From contig MNCI01030017.1 in assembly GCA_015680685.1 (NCBI GenBank), positions 88,409-152,408 of the forward strand: a DNA stretch of 64,000 nucleotides, read 5' to 3'. Below are positions 12,540-22,475 of the stretch, piece after piece (position 1 is the stretch's first letter; each line of letters opens with the position of its first letter). The notes under the pieces were generated by a model. It saw nothing but the letters and a program-made list of their open reading frames with translations, had not been told where the DNA came from and did no database searches. A program made the translations under genes and the position numbers. Source of the stretch: Gnetum montanum. Lineage: Eukaryota; Streptophyta; Gnetopsida; Gnetales; Gnetaceae.

Positions 12540-13085
12540 AAATTGAGATATGTTCTTATTACTAGTATAGTGTATTTTAGGGGTGTCGGAACTCAAAACA
12601 ATTGAAACATAGGTATATCCTAAGATTTATAGAAGTTTACAAGAGGTGTTGGAACCTAAAATAACTAATACATAAGTAACACCCTAAGATTTATCGAAGT
12701 TTATAACTCAACGCTACCTAGTAGAATCAAACTTGCGACTTGGGGTTACTAGGCCCAAACCCATACCGCTAGGTTAACACTTCATTGTTAAGATTAATAA
12801 AAGTTTATAACTCAATGCTACCTAGTAGAATTCAACTCGTGACTCTAGGTTACTAAGCTAATACCCATACAACTAGGCTAACACCTCATTGTTGGTACTA
12901 TAGTATATTTTAGGGGTATTGGGACCTAAAATAAGTGAAACATAGGTACATCCCAAGATTTATAGAAATTTATAGGACAGTGTCTTGGAACCTGAAATAA
13001 GATGCTACCTAGGAGAATCAAACTTGTGACTTGTGGTTCCTAGAACAAGACCTATACCACTAGGCTAATACCTCATCATTAGTTC
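12540..13085 (-). repeat. Tandem tRNA-derived SINE copies (three heads)
   Basis: On the minus strand, three related units follow one another, with heads near 13075, 12893 and 12785. Each has a pol III A-box-like TATTAGCCTAGTGGTATAGG and, about 40-50 bases later, a B-box-like AAGTTTGATTCT. The body runs through TTGAGTTATAAACTT and ends GGTTCCAACACCCCTAAAAT. The boxes fit TRGCNNAGTGG and GGTTCGANTCC with decay. The array starts directly after the broken PLE reverse transcriptase, as though inserted there. Confidence 0.65.
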
Positions 13086-14670
13086 CATAGTAAATTGGAT
13101 TTTGAAATCTATTCGAATAAGATGTTTACAAAAATCTTGGAGATTTTCTAAACCATGACACTAACAAATATTAGTATCATCTATGTATCTTACCCAATGT
13201 TTGGGTTTTAGAGAAAAAGAATTAATGGCAGTTCAAAATTTTCCATATATAACTTAGCAATTACAAAAGACAAAGGTGAACCATAGCAACACCTTTTGTT
13301 TGTTCATAAAATTCATTATTAGATTTGAAATAGGTAGTTTATAAATAAAATTTTTTAAGATAACATGCATTATTATCTAAATTCAACTTATAACTCACAT
13401 CCATTACTTTATCTAAAGGAATCATAGTATATAAATAAACAACATTAAAACTAACTAAAATATCATTTCATCAATATCAAAAGTCCTTGTAAAATTAGAA
13501 AAATGCTTAGAGTTTTTTATATCAAAAGAAGTCTTACCAATATAAGAGGCTAAGTAGTTTAGCAAACAAATAAGTAGGAAGAGTTAATAATATCAACAAT
13601 AACTCAAAGATGAGTATTTTTCTTATAAATCTTAGAAAGACCATAAATGCTAGGAATAGAACAAGTAGAAGGCAATAATGACTTCTTGATTTTATCCTCT
13701 ACACGTGAATTTAATATGGCGTCTTTGATTTTTTTAATATACTTAAGAATAGGTTCTTTGGATAACTTTTCATAACTACTACATGATTAATGTTCTAGCA
13801 TTTTGTTATGATAATCAATTGTATTCATAATAATTATAACATTACCTTTATCCACTGTAATAATAATAATACTTTCATTATTTTTAAGTTTTAAAAGAGA
13901 AGAAAAATCATTTTCATGTATATTACATTAGAAATTGTAGAGTTTTTTAGAACTTTGGCATAATCTTGTGTAATATTTTCTACAATTTCATCATTAAAAC
14001 TTGTAGGTATTTTTTCTATACTAATAATAAAATCTTCAAAAGGAATTTCCATGGTCAACTTTAAACCTCTACTTATAACATTCAAAGTATTACCATCAGT
14101 GTTGATAGAAGATAAATCACAAATACTTTTCTCTAGTTTAATATTTTTCACTAATGTCATCTATTTATCTAGACCCAACTCCAAGATTTTATTAAAATCA
14201 TGATTTTTAAGTTCAACAAAATGGGGAAGGTTTTATATAAAAGAAAAAAAAAGTAGATGTTTTATTATTTAAAGTTTCAAGGAAAGTAAACATATTGTTA
14301 GAAGTCTTTTAAATAATCAAGTTATTAATTGGTGAATTAGTGTGGTTAGACTTATTCTGAGAGTTTAAATTTGTTTTATTTTGAGGGGCTTCTAATACTA
14401 CAAAGTTAATGTTTAATGTTGATTTTGAATTTTTAGTGGTACCCTTAACAAGTTTCAAATGTTTTTTATGGTGTTTGGTTATAGTTTATACTCTTTTTGA
14501 TAAGTAATTTCCCAAGTGAAATGCAACGTTAGCAAAATTTTGTGAACCTACATAATTTCGTAAGAAATCATGTATATGATAAAGTTCATAGGAGATATGG
14601 TCAAGCAAAGATTGTTTACTTTGAAATTCCATATGAAGCACTTCTAAACAAGTGCAAGGAATAATCAAGA
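13086..14670 (-). pseudogene. Penelope-like element (PLE) reverse transcriptase, broken
   Basis: On the minus strand the frames 14486-14668 and 13891-14160 give the PLE N-terminal part, including LNVISRGLKL, which matches the family's conserved LSRGLKF box. Downstream, in shifted frames, come GNVIIIMNTIDYHNKML, the Y(G)LSKIYKKN segment, TKGVAM at about 13285-13300, KPKHWVRYIDDT (catalytic RYIDD at about 13173-13190) and FKIQFTME. The order fits a PLE RT, not an LTR or LINE RT. Several frameshifts and stops disrupt it. No GIY-YIG endonuclease is visible, because the sequence runs into SINE copies just after FTME. PLEs in plants are known mainly from conifers (the Dryad group). Confidence 0.75.
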
Positions 14671-14867
14671 TGATTTTTCAAGATCAGTTACAAGGATAAA
14701 AACCTAAGAATGTATCCAAAAACCGTTGGGTTTTTTCATTAGACTCTCTCTTTAATGTTGATGATCTAATGTACTTTGAATTTTTTAAATTATTTTTCAT
14801 TTTTTTGGTCTAATATCATCCCCACATTAAAAAATCATTTTTTGATAGGTGGCTAAATTATTTACCT

Positions 14868-14945
14868 CATTCTATAAGAAGTATTATACAACTCAAAAGT
14901 TGCAAGTTCAAATCTACTTAAAGCACCTTTATTTTATAACTAGGT
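14868..14945 (+). repeat. Possible SINE head (tRNA-like)
   Basis: GGTGGCTAAATTATTTACC resembles an A box. About 50 bases on, GCAAGTTCAAATCTAC resembles a B box. The spacing suits a tRNA-derived SINE, but no 3' end could be recognised, so this is tentative. The similar stretch at 15844-15905, with CACAAGTTTGATTCAAG, may be another relic. Confidence 0.35.
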
Positions 14946-15002
14946 TCTCTCAAAACATCATATTTGTTATATATCCTTGAGGTGCATATAGTCAAAAGGT
15001 TT

Positions 15003-15155
15003 TAACAATGAGGTATTAGCCTAGTCATGTGAGTCTTAGCCTAGTAACTCCAACTATAGGTTTGATTCTACTAGGTAGCATTGAGTTATAAACTTCTATA
15101 AATTTTGGGTTATGCATATGTTTGACTTGTTTTAAGTTATAACACCCCCTAGAAC
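15003..15155 (+). repeat. tRNA-derived SINE, plus-strand copy
   Basis: This copy is inverted relative to the array at 12540-13085. It shows GAGGTATTAGCCTAG (A-box region), AGGTTTGATTCTACTAGG (B box), then GCATTGAGTTATAAACTTC and a 3' end reading GTTATAACACCCCCTAG. The C-rich tail resembles the 3' end of the LINE at 45940. Together with the minus-strand array it forms an inverted pair around the PLE relic. Confidence 0.65.
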
Positions 15156-17203
15156 AACCACCCCGCCCCTCTCCAACCCCCCACCCTCTTCCTTAAAAAG
15201 AGAAAAAAAAAAAACCTTAGGCATCCTTATATTACTCTTTATTTCTTCTAATGAATCCTATTAGCTATATGTCTCAAGGTGTACTTATAGTCATTCTTTT
15301 GGGTTCAAACTATGTTATTTGTGCATCATAAATGATGAGGAATAGGAGCAAATAAATAGTTTTTCTTTTCAATTAATGCCTTCTTGATACTATTATAAGG
15401 GAATATAATTGTACCTCAAGTGTGGTTTAGACTAGCAATCTTTTACTTGCAATTCCTTATCATACAACGAGCTAACCATTGGAGCCACCTTCATTGGTTG
15501 ACATTAATTATATAATTTAGGAGTAAATGTAGTTAAAGTTTTATTTCTAATAACCCTCAAGGTTGGACCTAGTTATAAGAGGGATAGGAGATTATGTTAC
15601 ATTTAAAAATATAACCAAACTCTATTAAAAAGAAAATTAGAAAAGTACACCATGAGAAAATAATAGAATATTTATGATATAAATGAGATGTGAGCTATCA
15701 CAAGACTGCTACTTTAAAACTTAAATGAAGAAAACTAGTAGTGTAATAACAAAAGTCACATTACAACAAAATTTAGGATTTGATGGTATTGACATTGATG
15801 CAATATTTCAATTTCAAATTTAGCTCCATAAAAAAAGTGTGATTTGTTAACTGAGGCATGTGACTTAAATGTTACAAATCACAAGTTTGATTCAAGTGAG
15901 TTCCATATAGATACAACAACATTGACCTTATTAATAATTGGTCATTGTAGCCCAAGTTCTCAAGTACAGTGGTGTCTAAAGCACAATTTAAAGTTGCACT
16001 CGATTAACGATATAGGTTTACCATTTAAGCTATATTGTTGAATTCAAACCAGGTGACTATAAGTACCTAGGACATATAACTAACACAAAATTGTTCTACA
16101 ACTTAAGTAAAACGTTTATAATTTAATGTTACCTATAAAAATCAAACCTCCAAATTTAAAGCTTCTAAATTAAATTCAATGACAAAACTATATACACTAC
16201 CTATGTAACCAATAGAATACTTATTTGAATTTAAGTATAACAAAAATATTCAATTTTGACGGCTTTTAACAAATTAAAACACAGAGAACTAGTGGCTTTG
16301 TAATAGAGCAACAAGGGTAAAAGAACAAATTCTAGATTCTATGATCACAAAATAATGAACATGAAAAGATCTCTGACCCATCGCCCCAACACGAGGTCGA
16401 TATACCACCGACGAACTGATCGATTTCACCCTCGCGGTACTTGAGTCGTCCTTTGTATTTACCCTTCCACATCAAAGATCCAACAGGGAAATGTATGCAA
16501 AACACTGCCATTTCAGATTTGTCATTTTCTCATGCCGACACCCAAATTCCATGCATTATTGGTGGCAGGAAAGCAGAAAATAACTGAACTCCAGTAGTAA
16601 ATTCTTTTCTTTACCGCAGCCAGGTTACATAGAAGATGTAACCTGTGGATCCGTGCATGCCCAGGGGCAGTAATCCTTTGTAGGCACTTTGGGGAACACT
16701 AAATACTGAATTAAATAGACGGGTATCCACTCGCGGTCCCAGATATTTGGTAGAGTTTGGACGCAAAGAAATTGAAATCAAATCTAACGCATCAATAAAT
16801 TGAATTAAAGACCGTATGTGCTATTGTACGTGGAATCGGTTGGAACGTTTTCTCAGCTGTTCCCACCACATTGAAAGGCTAGAAAAGCTGATCATGTACT
16901 GTGTTTTACGTTTTGTGTCAGCGACCTACCACAGGAATAAGAATTAAGCTATATTTCTTTATTTCTGCCGATGTTGCGCCTGCTAATTTATTTAGTTTTT
17001 TATGGGAGGAATTAAGTATGGGTTAGTTTTGCGCAAGTTCGGTAGATCTATGTTTAGACTTTAGAACATGGGGTGTCGGACCCCGAAAAGAAGTTCTATT
17101 AATATTAACAGTGTATCAATTCTGTAACCTGAACAAGTCATAGGGTTAAGTGGAAGGGGGAAGCTGAGAGCACTATGCATGAAACTCGGGACCATCCTTA
17201 TAA
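15156..17203. other. AT-rich intergenic DNA, no gene seen
   Basis: A pyrimidine-rich and then A-rich tract follows the SINE. The rest is stop-filled, with weak tRNA-like relics near 15430-15500 (minus), 15844 and 16000-16060. A more GC-balanced patch at 16360-16900 contains a perfect 10-bp inverted repeat, CAGGTTACAT with a 5-base loop, at 16621-16645. I found no coding region. Confidence 0.5.
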
Positions 17204-17381
17204 ATAAACAAGTATTAAGGGAGAAAACCTGAAATGGGGGTTTCAAAGATAAGATATTATCATTTACCAACACATTGAGCAAGTTCTCTCCAATAAACAA
17301 GTATTAAGGGAGGAAACCTGAAATGGGGGTTTCAAAGACAAGATATTATCATTTACCAACACATTGAGCAAGTTCTCTCCA
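17204..17381. repeat. 89-bp tandem duplication
   Basis: Two copies, 17204-17292 and 17293-17381, start ATAAACAAGTATTAAGGGAG and differ at only a few bases, so the duplication is recent relative to its surroundings. No function is evident. Confidence 0.9.
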
Positions 17382-17625
17382 ACTTTGCTGTGCATAAGTT
17401 GCATACTAATACTCCTTGGTGTTGTGACCAACTTCACCCATGCTAGGCATAGGGCCTTGTTTGAACCAATTTAATTTATCACAATTTAAAATTTTAAAAT
17501 TAAAAATACACTAAAAATAAAACATAAATTAAGGCTTAAATCTCTTGGGTTTTTTTTTTTTTGGTGGTTTACGTGGATAAGGGTGGTTGCACTTAGGGTT
17601 AGGTTTCTTCTCCCTCCGGCAGCCG

Positions 17626-17634
17626 CTATAAAAC
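17626..17634 (+). promoter_or_regulatory. TATA box of the GC-rich block
   Basis: GCCGCTATAAAACAGGG is a near-consensus plant TATA box in GC-rich context, and transcription would start near 17655-17665. It is the only strong TATA motif ahead of the GC-rich block. Confidence 0.5.
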
Positions 17635-18144
17635 AGGGAGGGAGGAGCACGTTAGAGGGAAGAGATTTGGAGGGGGCTTCTCTTGCAGGTTCCAGGGTTC
17701 TATTCTGTCCGCCGCCTGCAGCGCCATCTGTTCTGTCCGCAACCCCTGTCACGCCCTTGTCCGCGTCACTGTTCCTTCACCGCACCGCGTCTTCTGCGCT
17801 CCCGCCACCCTCTGCCCCTCCCCGTCGTTGTTTCTGCCGCGTTGTATCTGCATCGCTGTTTTTGCATTGCCGCTGCCACCTCGCTCTGTGCCGCCGTGCT
17901 GTCTCCTTTGCTACCGCGCTGCGTTGCTGTTTCTTCTGCGCCGCGCTGCTGTTTTTGCTGCGGTCGCGTCGCTATTTTGCCGTCGCTCTCCGCTGCGGCC
18001 ACCTCACTTTTCTGCCGCATCCCCGCTTACTCCTGCCGAGCCTGCCGCTGCAGCATCATCGTCCTCTCCGTTGCCGTGCCTGGCACTCCTCTGCCGCCGC
18101 GTCACCGCCACCTCGTGCCGCCTGCCGACTGTCATGCTGCGGCA

Positions 18145-18208
18145 TCGCTCTTCTGCGCTGCTGCGTCGCTCTTCTGCGCTGCTGCGTCGCTCTTCTGTGC
18201 TTGCTGCG
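18145..18208. repeat. 21-bp tandem repeat, three units
   Basis: TCGCTCTTCTGCGCTGCTGCG occurs at 18145 and 18166, with a slightly altered third copy from 18187. A second small duplication built on GCCGCCACCTTGGTC follows at about 18330-18370. Both lie inside the GC-rich block. Confidence 0.85.
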
Positions 18209-18806
18209 TTGCCGCGTTGCCTGTCGACGCTGTTTCTCTTGCGTGGCCTGCTCTGCGCTGGCCGCACGCGAAACATCAACCTCTCTCTGTTCTCCCACCC
18301 GCAGTATCCTGTTTTCGCCGCCGTCCGCGCCGCCACCTTGGTCTGCCGCCTGCGCCGCCACCTTGGTCCGCTGCCCGCACCTGCGCGCTTTGTTCCTCTG
18401 CCTTCGCCGCGGCCCGCGCCTGCGCAGACGCTGCAGAGCAACAGCATCACCTTTCTTCTAAGCTCGCCCGCTTCCACTCCAGAAACTTCACCGCAAAGCA
18501 AATTCCTTACTCGGCCGCTCCAGGCAGCAGCAACGATCCTCTCTGCGAAACGCTGCAGCGGTGAACGAACGGGAAGAGGAAGCGTCACGTGAATCTCTGC
18601 AAAGCACCGAGAAATCCGACGCACTGCCACCGGACGAAAATTTGAATATTTGAATTATTTATCATTTTGCAAATTGCACAAATTATTTTAAGTTTCACTA
18701 TCAAATTAAATTGAAGTATTTAAATATTAAATTAAATCTAAACTTTTATTTTGATATTTTGTTTAAAATATTGTTATTATTGTTTGTCACATTGCCCTTT
18801 CCAGCT

Positions 18807-18861
18807 GAGACTATTCCCGGGTTTCCGTACCCATACGGGAGACGCCCTAGGCGATAGTCTC
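18807..18861 (+). repeat. Conserved 55-bp inverted-repeat module, copy 1
   Basis: The module is bounded by GAGACTAT and ATAGTCTC, with smaller inner complementarity (CCGTA/TACGG). A reverse-oriented, more diverged copy lies at 35568-35621, and similarity continues past one end (GAGTTTTCA). The two copies are 17 kb apart next to different element relics, so it is probably a conserved part of a repeat family. Confidence 0.6.
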
Positions 18862-18984
18862 CTAAAACGAGTTTTCACAGGTGTTGGCGGCGTGTCCAAA
18901 ATTTACGCATCAACACTTGGTATGATGATTGGTTTTGGCCTGACGGTTCCCTCTTCACTCTTTACGCATCTCTAAAGCAAATCT

Positions 18985-19640
18985 TGGTTTCATGCGCAAG
19001 ATTTTCAATTCTCCACTCTAAATAGACGTTGGAGTTTACATCTTGAGTACCACCAGTGGAAAACTATTTTTCGTCGGATTTGGACTTCCAAGGCCCAACC
19101 TAAGCACCGTTTCTTTTTTTTGTCCTTGGTTCATCAAGGTCTTCCCATTGGACATAGGCTTCATTTCTTAGGAATTGATCATCCTAAATGCCTCATTTGT
19201 AAAGCGGATGACTCTTTTCAACATGTCTTATGGGATTGCTCTTTCTCTCAACACATTTGGAAATGGTGTCAATCTCTCCAAGTCTTCCTTCCTAACCATT
19301 CTACTGGTTTTTCTCAATGTATCTTTCAAGATGATTGTGTTAAGCATCACCTTCAAAAAGCCTGGAAAATCCTCTTATTTGAGATTATCTTCTTTATTTG
19401 GAAATGTCCTCTTGATGCTTGGTATCAAAACACAAATTACAATGAATTTGACTATGGTATGAAATGCTCTATTGCTAGTATTGTTCAACTTCAATGTCGA
19501 GAACTAGGCTTTATCAATAATATTACCTTTTTCTAAATGGTTTCTCTTTGAGTTAGTTGTATTGGTCTCCTTTTTCAATTGTCGTCCTGATGCGATAAGC
19601 TAATGTCTTGTTGCAGGTGACTAGGGTCAGCTTGCAACAT
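18985..19640 (+). pseudogene. LINE 3' end with RT zinc-binding domain
   Basis: The reading frame through 19120-19534 encodes a zf-RVT-type domain: LPIGHRLHFLGIDHPKCLIC, then FQHVLWDCSFSQHIWKW, giving the C-x2-C and H-x4-C spacing typical of plant L1-type LINE C-termini. Upstream codons (W-x-IW, KHRFF) suit the preceding region. The rest of the LINE ORF2 is missing, so this is a 5'-truncated copy. The end is C-rich (AACAACCCCCGG near 19675). Confidence 0.75.
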
Positions 19641-19916
19641 TAAGGTTTTGGTTTTAATTTTTCTTGTCACCTTAACAACCCCCGGAATTGGGGCACCACC
19701 AAACGTCTACACTTTAGAATATGAACTTCAGTACGTCACGGTGTCTCATTTATGATCATAAAGTCCTCTTTTACTAAGATGGTCGTACTCGTACTTTTTG
19801 ATCAGATTCTAGATCAGCGTACTTTTTATGGTAAATATTGTGCCGTAATTTAGGGTGTCATGAACTACGAACGTGCCTCACCGTTGAACATTTGAAAAAA
19901 TATATATATAGATTAT

Positions 19917-20296
19917 ATGAAAGCTTCCATTGCAAGCCTCCACATGGAACTTTCAACTTTGTTTATGAAAGCTTCCATTGCAAGCGACAACTTTGTTTCT
20001 TGAAAGTTCTAGTTTACATAACCGTAGACTTGAGTTCAACTTTGTTTATGAAAGCTTCCATTGCAAGCGACAACTTTGTTTGTTGAAAGTTCTAGTTTAC
20101 ATAACCGTAGACTTGAGTTCAACTTTGTTTATGAAAGCTTCCATTGCAAGCGACAACTTTGTTTCTTGAAAGTTCTAGTTTACATAACCGTAGACTTGAG
20201 TACAACTTTGTTTCTTGAAAGTTCTAGTTTACATAACCGTAGACTTGAGTACAACTTTGTTTCTTGAAAGTTCTAGTTTACATAACCGTAGACTTG
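19917..20296. repeat. Nested tandem array, 83-bp and 49-bp units
   Basis: An 83-bp unit starting ATGAAAGCTTCCATTGCAAG recurs at 19965, 20048 and 20131 after a diverged copy at about 19917. The last part of the unit (49 bp, starting TTTCTTGAAAGTTC) is then repeated alone at 20162, 20211 and 20260. The arrangement suggests two rounds of unequal exchange. Open frames across the array only reflect the repeat. Confidence 0.9.
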
Positions 20297-20431
20297 AATT
20301 TTTGTGCTTTCCCATTCATGTTGACTAAGGTGTTTTTACTTGAGTGAAGAAAACCAAGAGAACCCAAATCTAGAGTGGTCTTGTTGGTGCATTTATCTTT
20401 GCAAAACACCGATTTAGTTTCCTTCTTTATG

Positions 20432-20517
20432 ATGAGTAAACATTTTTATAAGTTGCTTTCAAAGTCTCAACTCCATGAGTAAAAATTTTTATAAGTTGCT
20501 TTCAAAGTCTCAACTCC
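20432..20517. repeat. 43-bp tandem duplication
   Basis: ATGAGTAAACATTTTTATAA and its nearly identical follower occur at 20432-20474 and 20475-20517. Confidence 0.9.
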
Positions 20518-20884
20518 TATACCGTGCAAGTCTTCTACGCTTATTACGTTTGCCATAGTGCCATAGGCTACACTAGAGCTCCATCTACCATCCTAAAAGA
20601 AAAAAGCAAGGTCGCAGATTTCGCCGTTATAAGGGTGCTAATCAATAGAGGCCATGACAATCCCCTTGCTTCTTGAGGAAGAAGCCACTAGGCTGAACTT
20701 AACGATGCAAATGGGGTGAGGTGTCGAGTTATTGTTGTCAATGTCAAAGAAGGCTATTAATGCGTTGACATGCATCTTTTTGATTTTAGCTGTTTAGCTG
20801 GGCCTACCCCCACCAATGCATTTAGCTTCCCACCTTAACAAGAGCAAAGAAAAAATTCCGTTGGCCATCCAAAAGCTTTACAAA

Positions 20885-20936
20885 GAGGTATACATCTAAT
20901 TTAGAACGAAGAGGTATACATCTAATTTAGAACGAA
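20885..20936. repeat. 26-bp tandem duplication
   Basis: GAGGTATACATCTAATTTAG starts each of two adjoining copies at 20885 and 20911. The following 20940-21830 is AT-rich and holds nothing I can support as a gene. Confidence 0.85.
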
Positions 20937-21830
20937 GCAAGAAAGAACTTTATTTAATAGTTTTGTTTCTTGGTAAAGTTGGTTTTGAAGATGACATTTT
21001 GAATATGTGGCGGTAATGTTTTTTACATGGCCATTATCTTGTTCTTGTCCCATTTTTATCAAGCTGAAATTTCTTAGTGAAAAAGATCAAATTTAGTACT
21101 TGTCTCATTAACAAATAGGTTACTCCCAACCTTATGAGCCAACTCAACTAAGACATGAAAAATATTAGTTTTTCTTAGGTGGCTTTTCCTCATACCAATG
21201 GATGAATCCCATAGCAATTAGACAAAAAAATGAATTTAGCAAGCCCACGGTCAAGGTAGTAGAAGGCCATATTTATATATGGAAGTATAGTAAAATCAAG
21301 TAAAAGCACAAAGAAAAATCTCAAATTTCATGAAGAGACAAAGATCAAATAAAGCTAAATTAGCTCTTTTATAAAATAGGGACCAAAGCCATGTAAACTC
21401 TATTTGGATTTTTATGCCATATGAGACAAAATAGGAAATTCCATTATTATTTCTTTTAGAAAAAGACTGATGGGTAGATGTAATTAGATTTTGGCCCCAA
21501 TCTCACATGACTCTTCATTTTTCAGCCCTTTTTGCATGGAAATAGATTTGTCCCATCATATACGGCCCCATCATTTGGCTATAAATATAAGGGCAAAATA
21601 TGATTATAAAGATCTCGAAGTAATACGAATTTTTTCATTCCATTTTCCATCATATGTCCACTTCATCATTTTTTAGTGTTTAATATCTAACTCATCTACT
21701 ATTTTTTCATCCAACAATTAATAGCAATTTCCAACATCTCCATCAACAATTATCAACAACTCCATCAATAGTTCTTGGTTCCTAAAATTCTCACGTTATA
21801 ATCATTAGTTTTTCCATCAAAGCATTTTCA

Positions 21831-22475
21831 TCAATTTTCCTCAAATAAACCACACACCTTTTGCAACTTAATATTAAATTCTCTATCTAACTCTCTATTT
21901 CCTTGTTTAATTTGGGCTAATCCACTATAAAGTTGATGTTGCTCAATTTGGTTGTCAAATTGGGCTATGAACAAAGCTTTCATATCATCCCAACTAGTAA
22001 TACTATTGTTTGGTAAATTTGAATACCAAATTTGAGCCATATCTCTAAGGTTGCCTATGAATAGTTTGCATATCTAGTGGTTTGGATGTTGAATGTTTAC
22101 ATGAACAAGGGCTAGCTCAAATAGGTGTAAATATTCCTTTGCTAAATAGGCTTTACCAAGGATATATAGTTTTGGTAGATATTTATAAGCTTATTTAGGA
22201 ATGTCGTGATAAGCATTGAACATCAAAGGTGTGGGTAATTGAAATGGATTAGTAGGAGGTGGGTTAGCCATTATTTGCAAATTTTGGTTTCTACTAGATG
22301 AACCTAGTTTTAAATAGACTTTCCTCTTGAAGGACAAACCCTCAATCAAGGGTGATATCTTATTTCGATGTGTTTTTATTCCATTGGTGGATTTTCTAAT
22401 TAAGGTCTTAGTTTCTTCCTCTAATGAAGTTTCAATCTTAAAATTTGACAAGTTTGTTGGACTCTTAAAATTCAC
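21831..22475 (-). pseudogene. Ty3/Gypsy gag fragment (Retrotrans_gag)
   Basis: Frames at 22191-22475 and 21831-22040 on the minus strand make up one gag. The first contains a proline-rich linker (NPPPTNPFQLPTP). The second has AQIWYSNLPNNSITSWDDMK, followed by LFIAQF and LYSGLAQIKQGNRELDREF, the core of the plant retrotransposon gag family. A stop or frame break separates them. No pol follows at lower coordinates, so the element is truncated after gag. Confidence 0.75.

Larger units (their letters stand above)
17583..18600 (+). other. GC-rich, pyrimidine-skewed block, open in several frames
   Basis: About 1 kb is very rich in C and T on the plus strand and in CpG, in sharp contrast to the AT-rich flanks. 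Three overlapping plus-strand frames of 254-293 residues and minus-strand frames up to 208 residues are all open, as expected when TAA/TAG are rare by composition. The predicted products are low-complexity Cys/Leu/Ser/Arg/Pro mixtures with no domain. A TATA box at 17626 suggests the block is a transcribed leader or LTR of an unrecognised element rather than a gene. Confidence 0.5.

Noticed and set aside
12700-12790. A functional tRNA gene
   Set aside because: A and B boxes are present, but the cloverleaf cannot be completed and the unit continues into a SINE body.
12540-15155. Inverted repeats as termini of a DNA transposon
   Set aside because: The repeats carry pol III A and B boxes in tRNA spacing and occur as a tandem trimer on one side, so they are SINE copies.
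17583-18592. Three long overlapping plus-strand frames (254-293 residues) as real genes
   Set aside because: All phases and the other strand are open because the block is GC-rich and poor in stop triplets. The products are low-complexity with no domain.
19838-20267. Overlapping frames of 63-82 residues
   Set aside because: They are translations of the 83-bp tandem array in successive copies.
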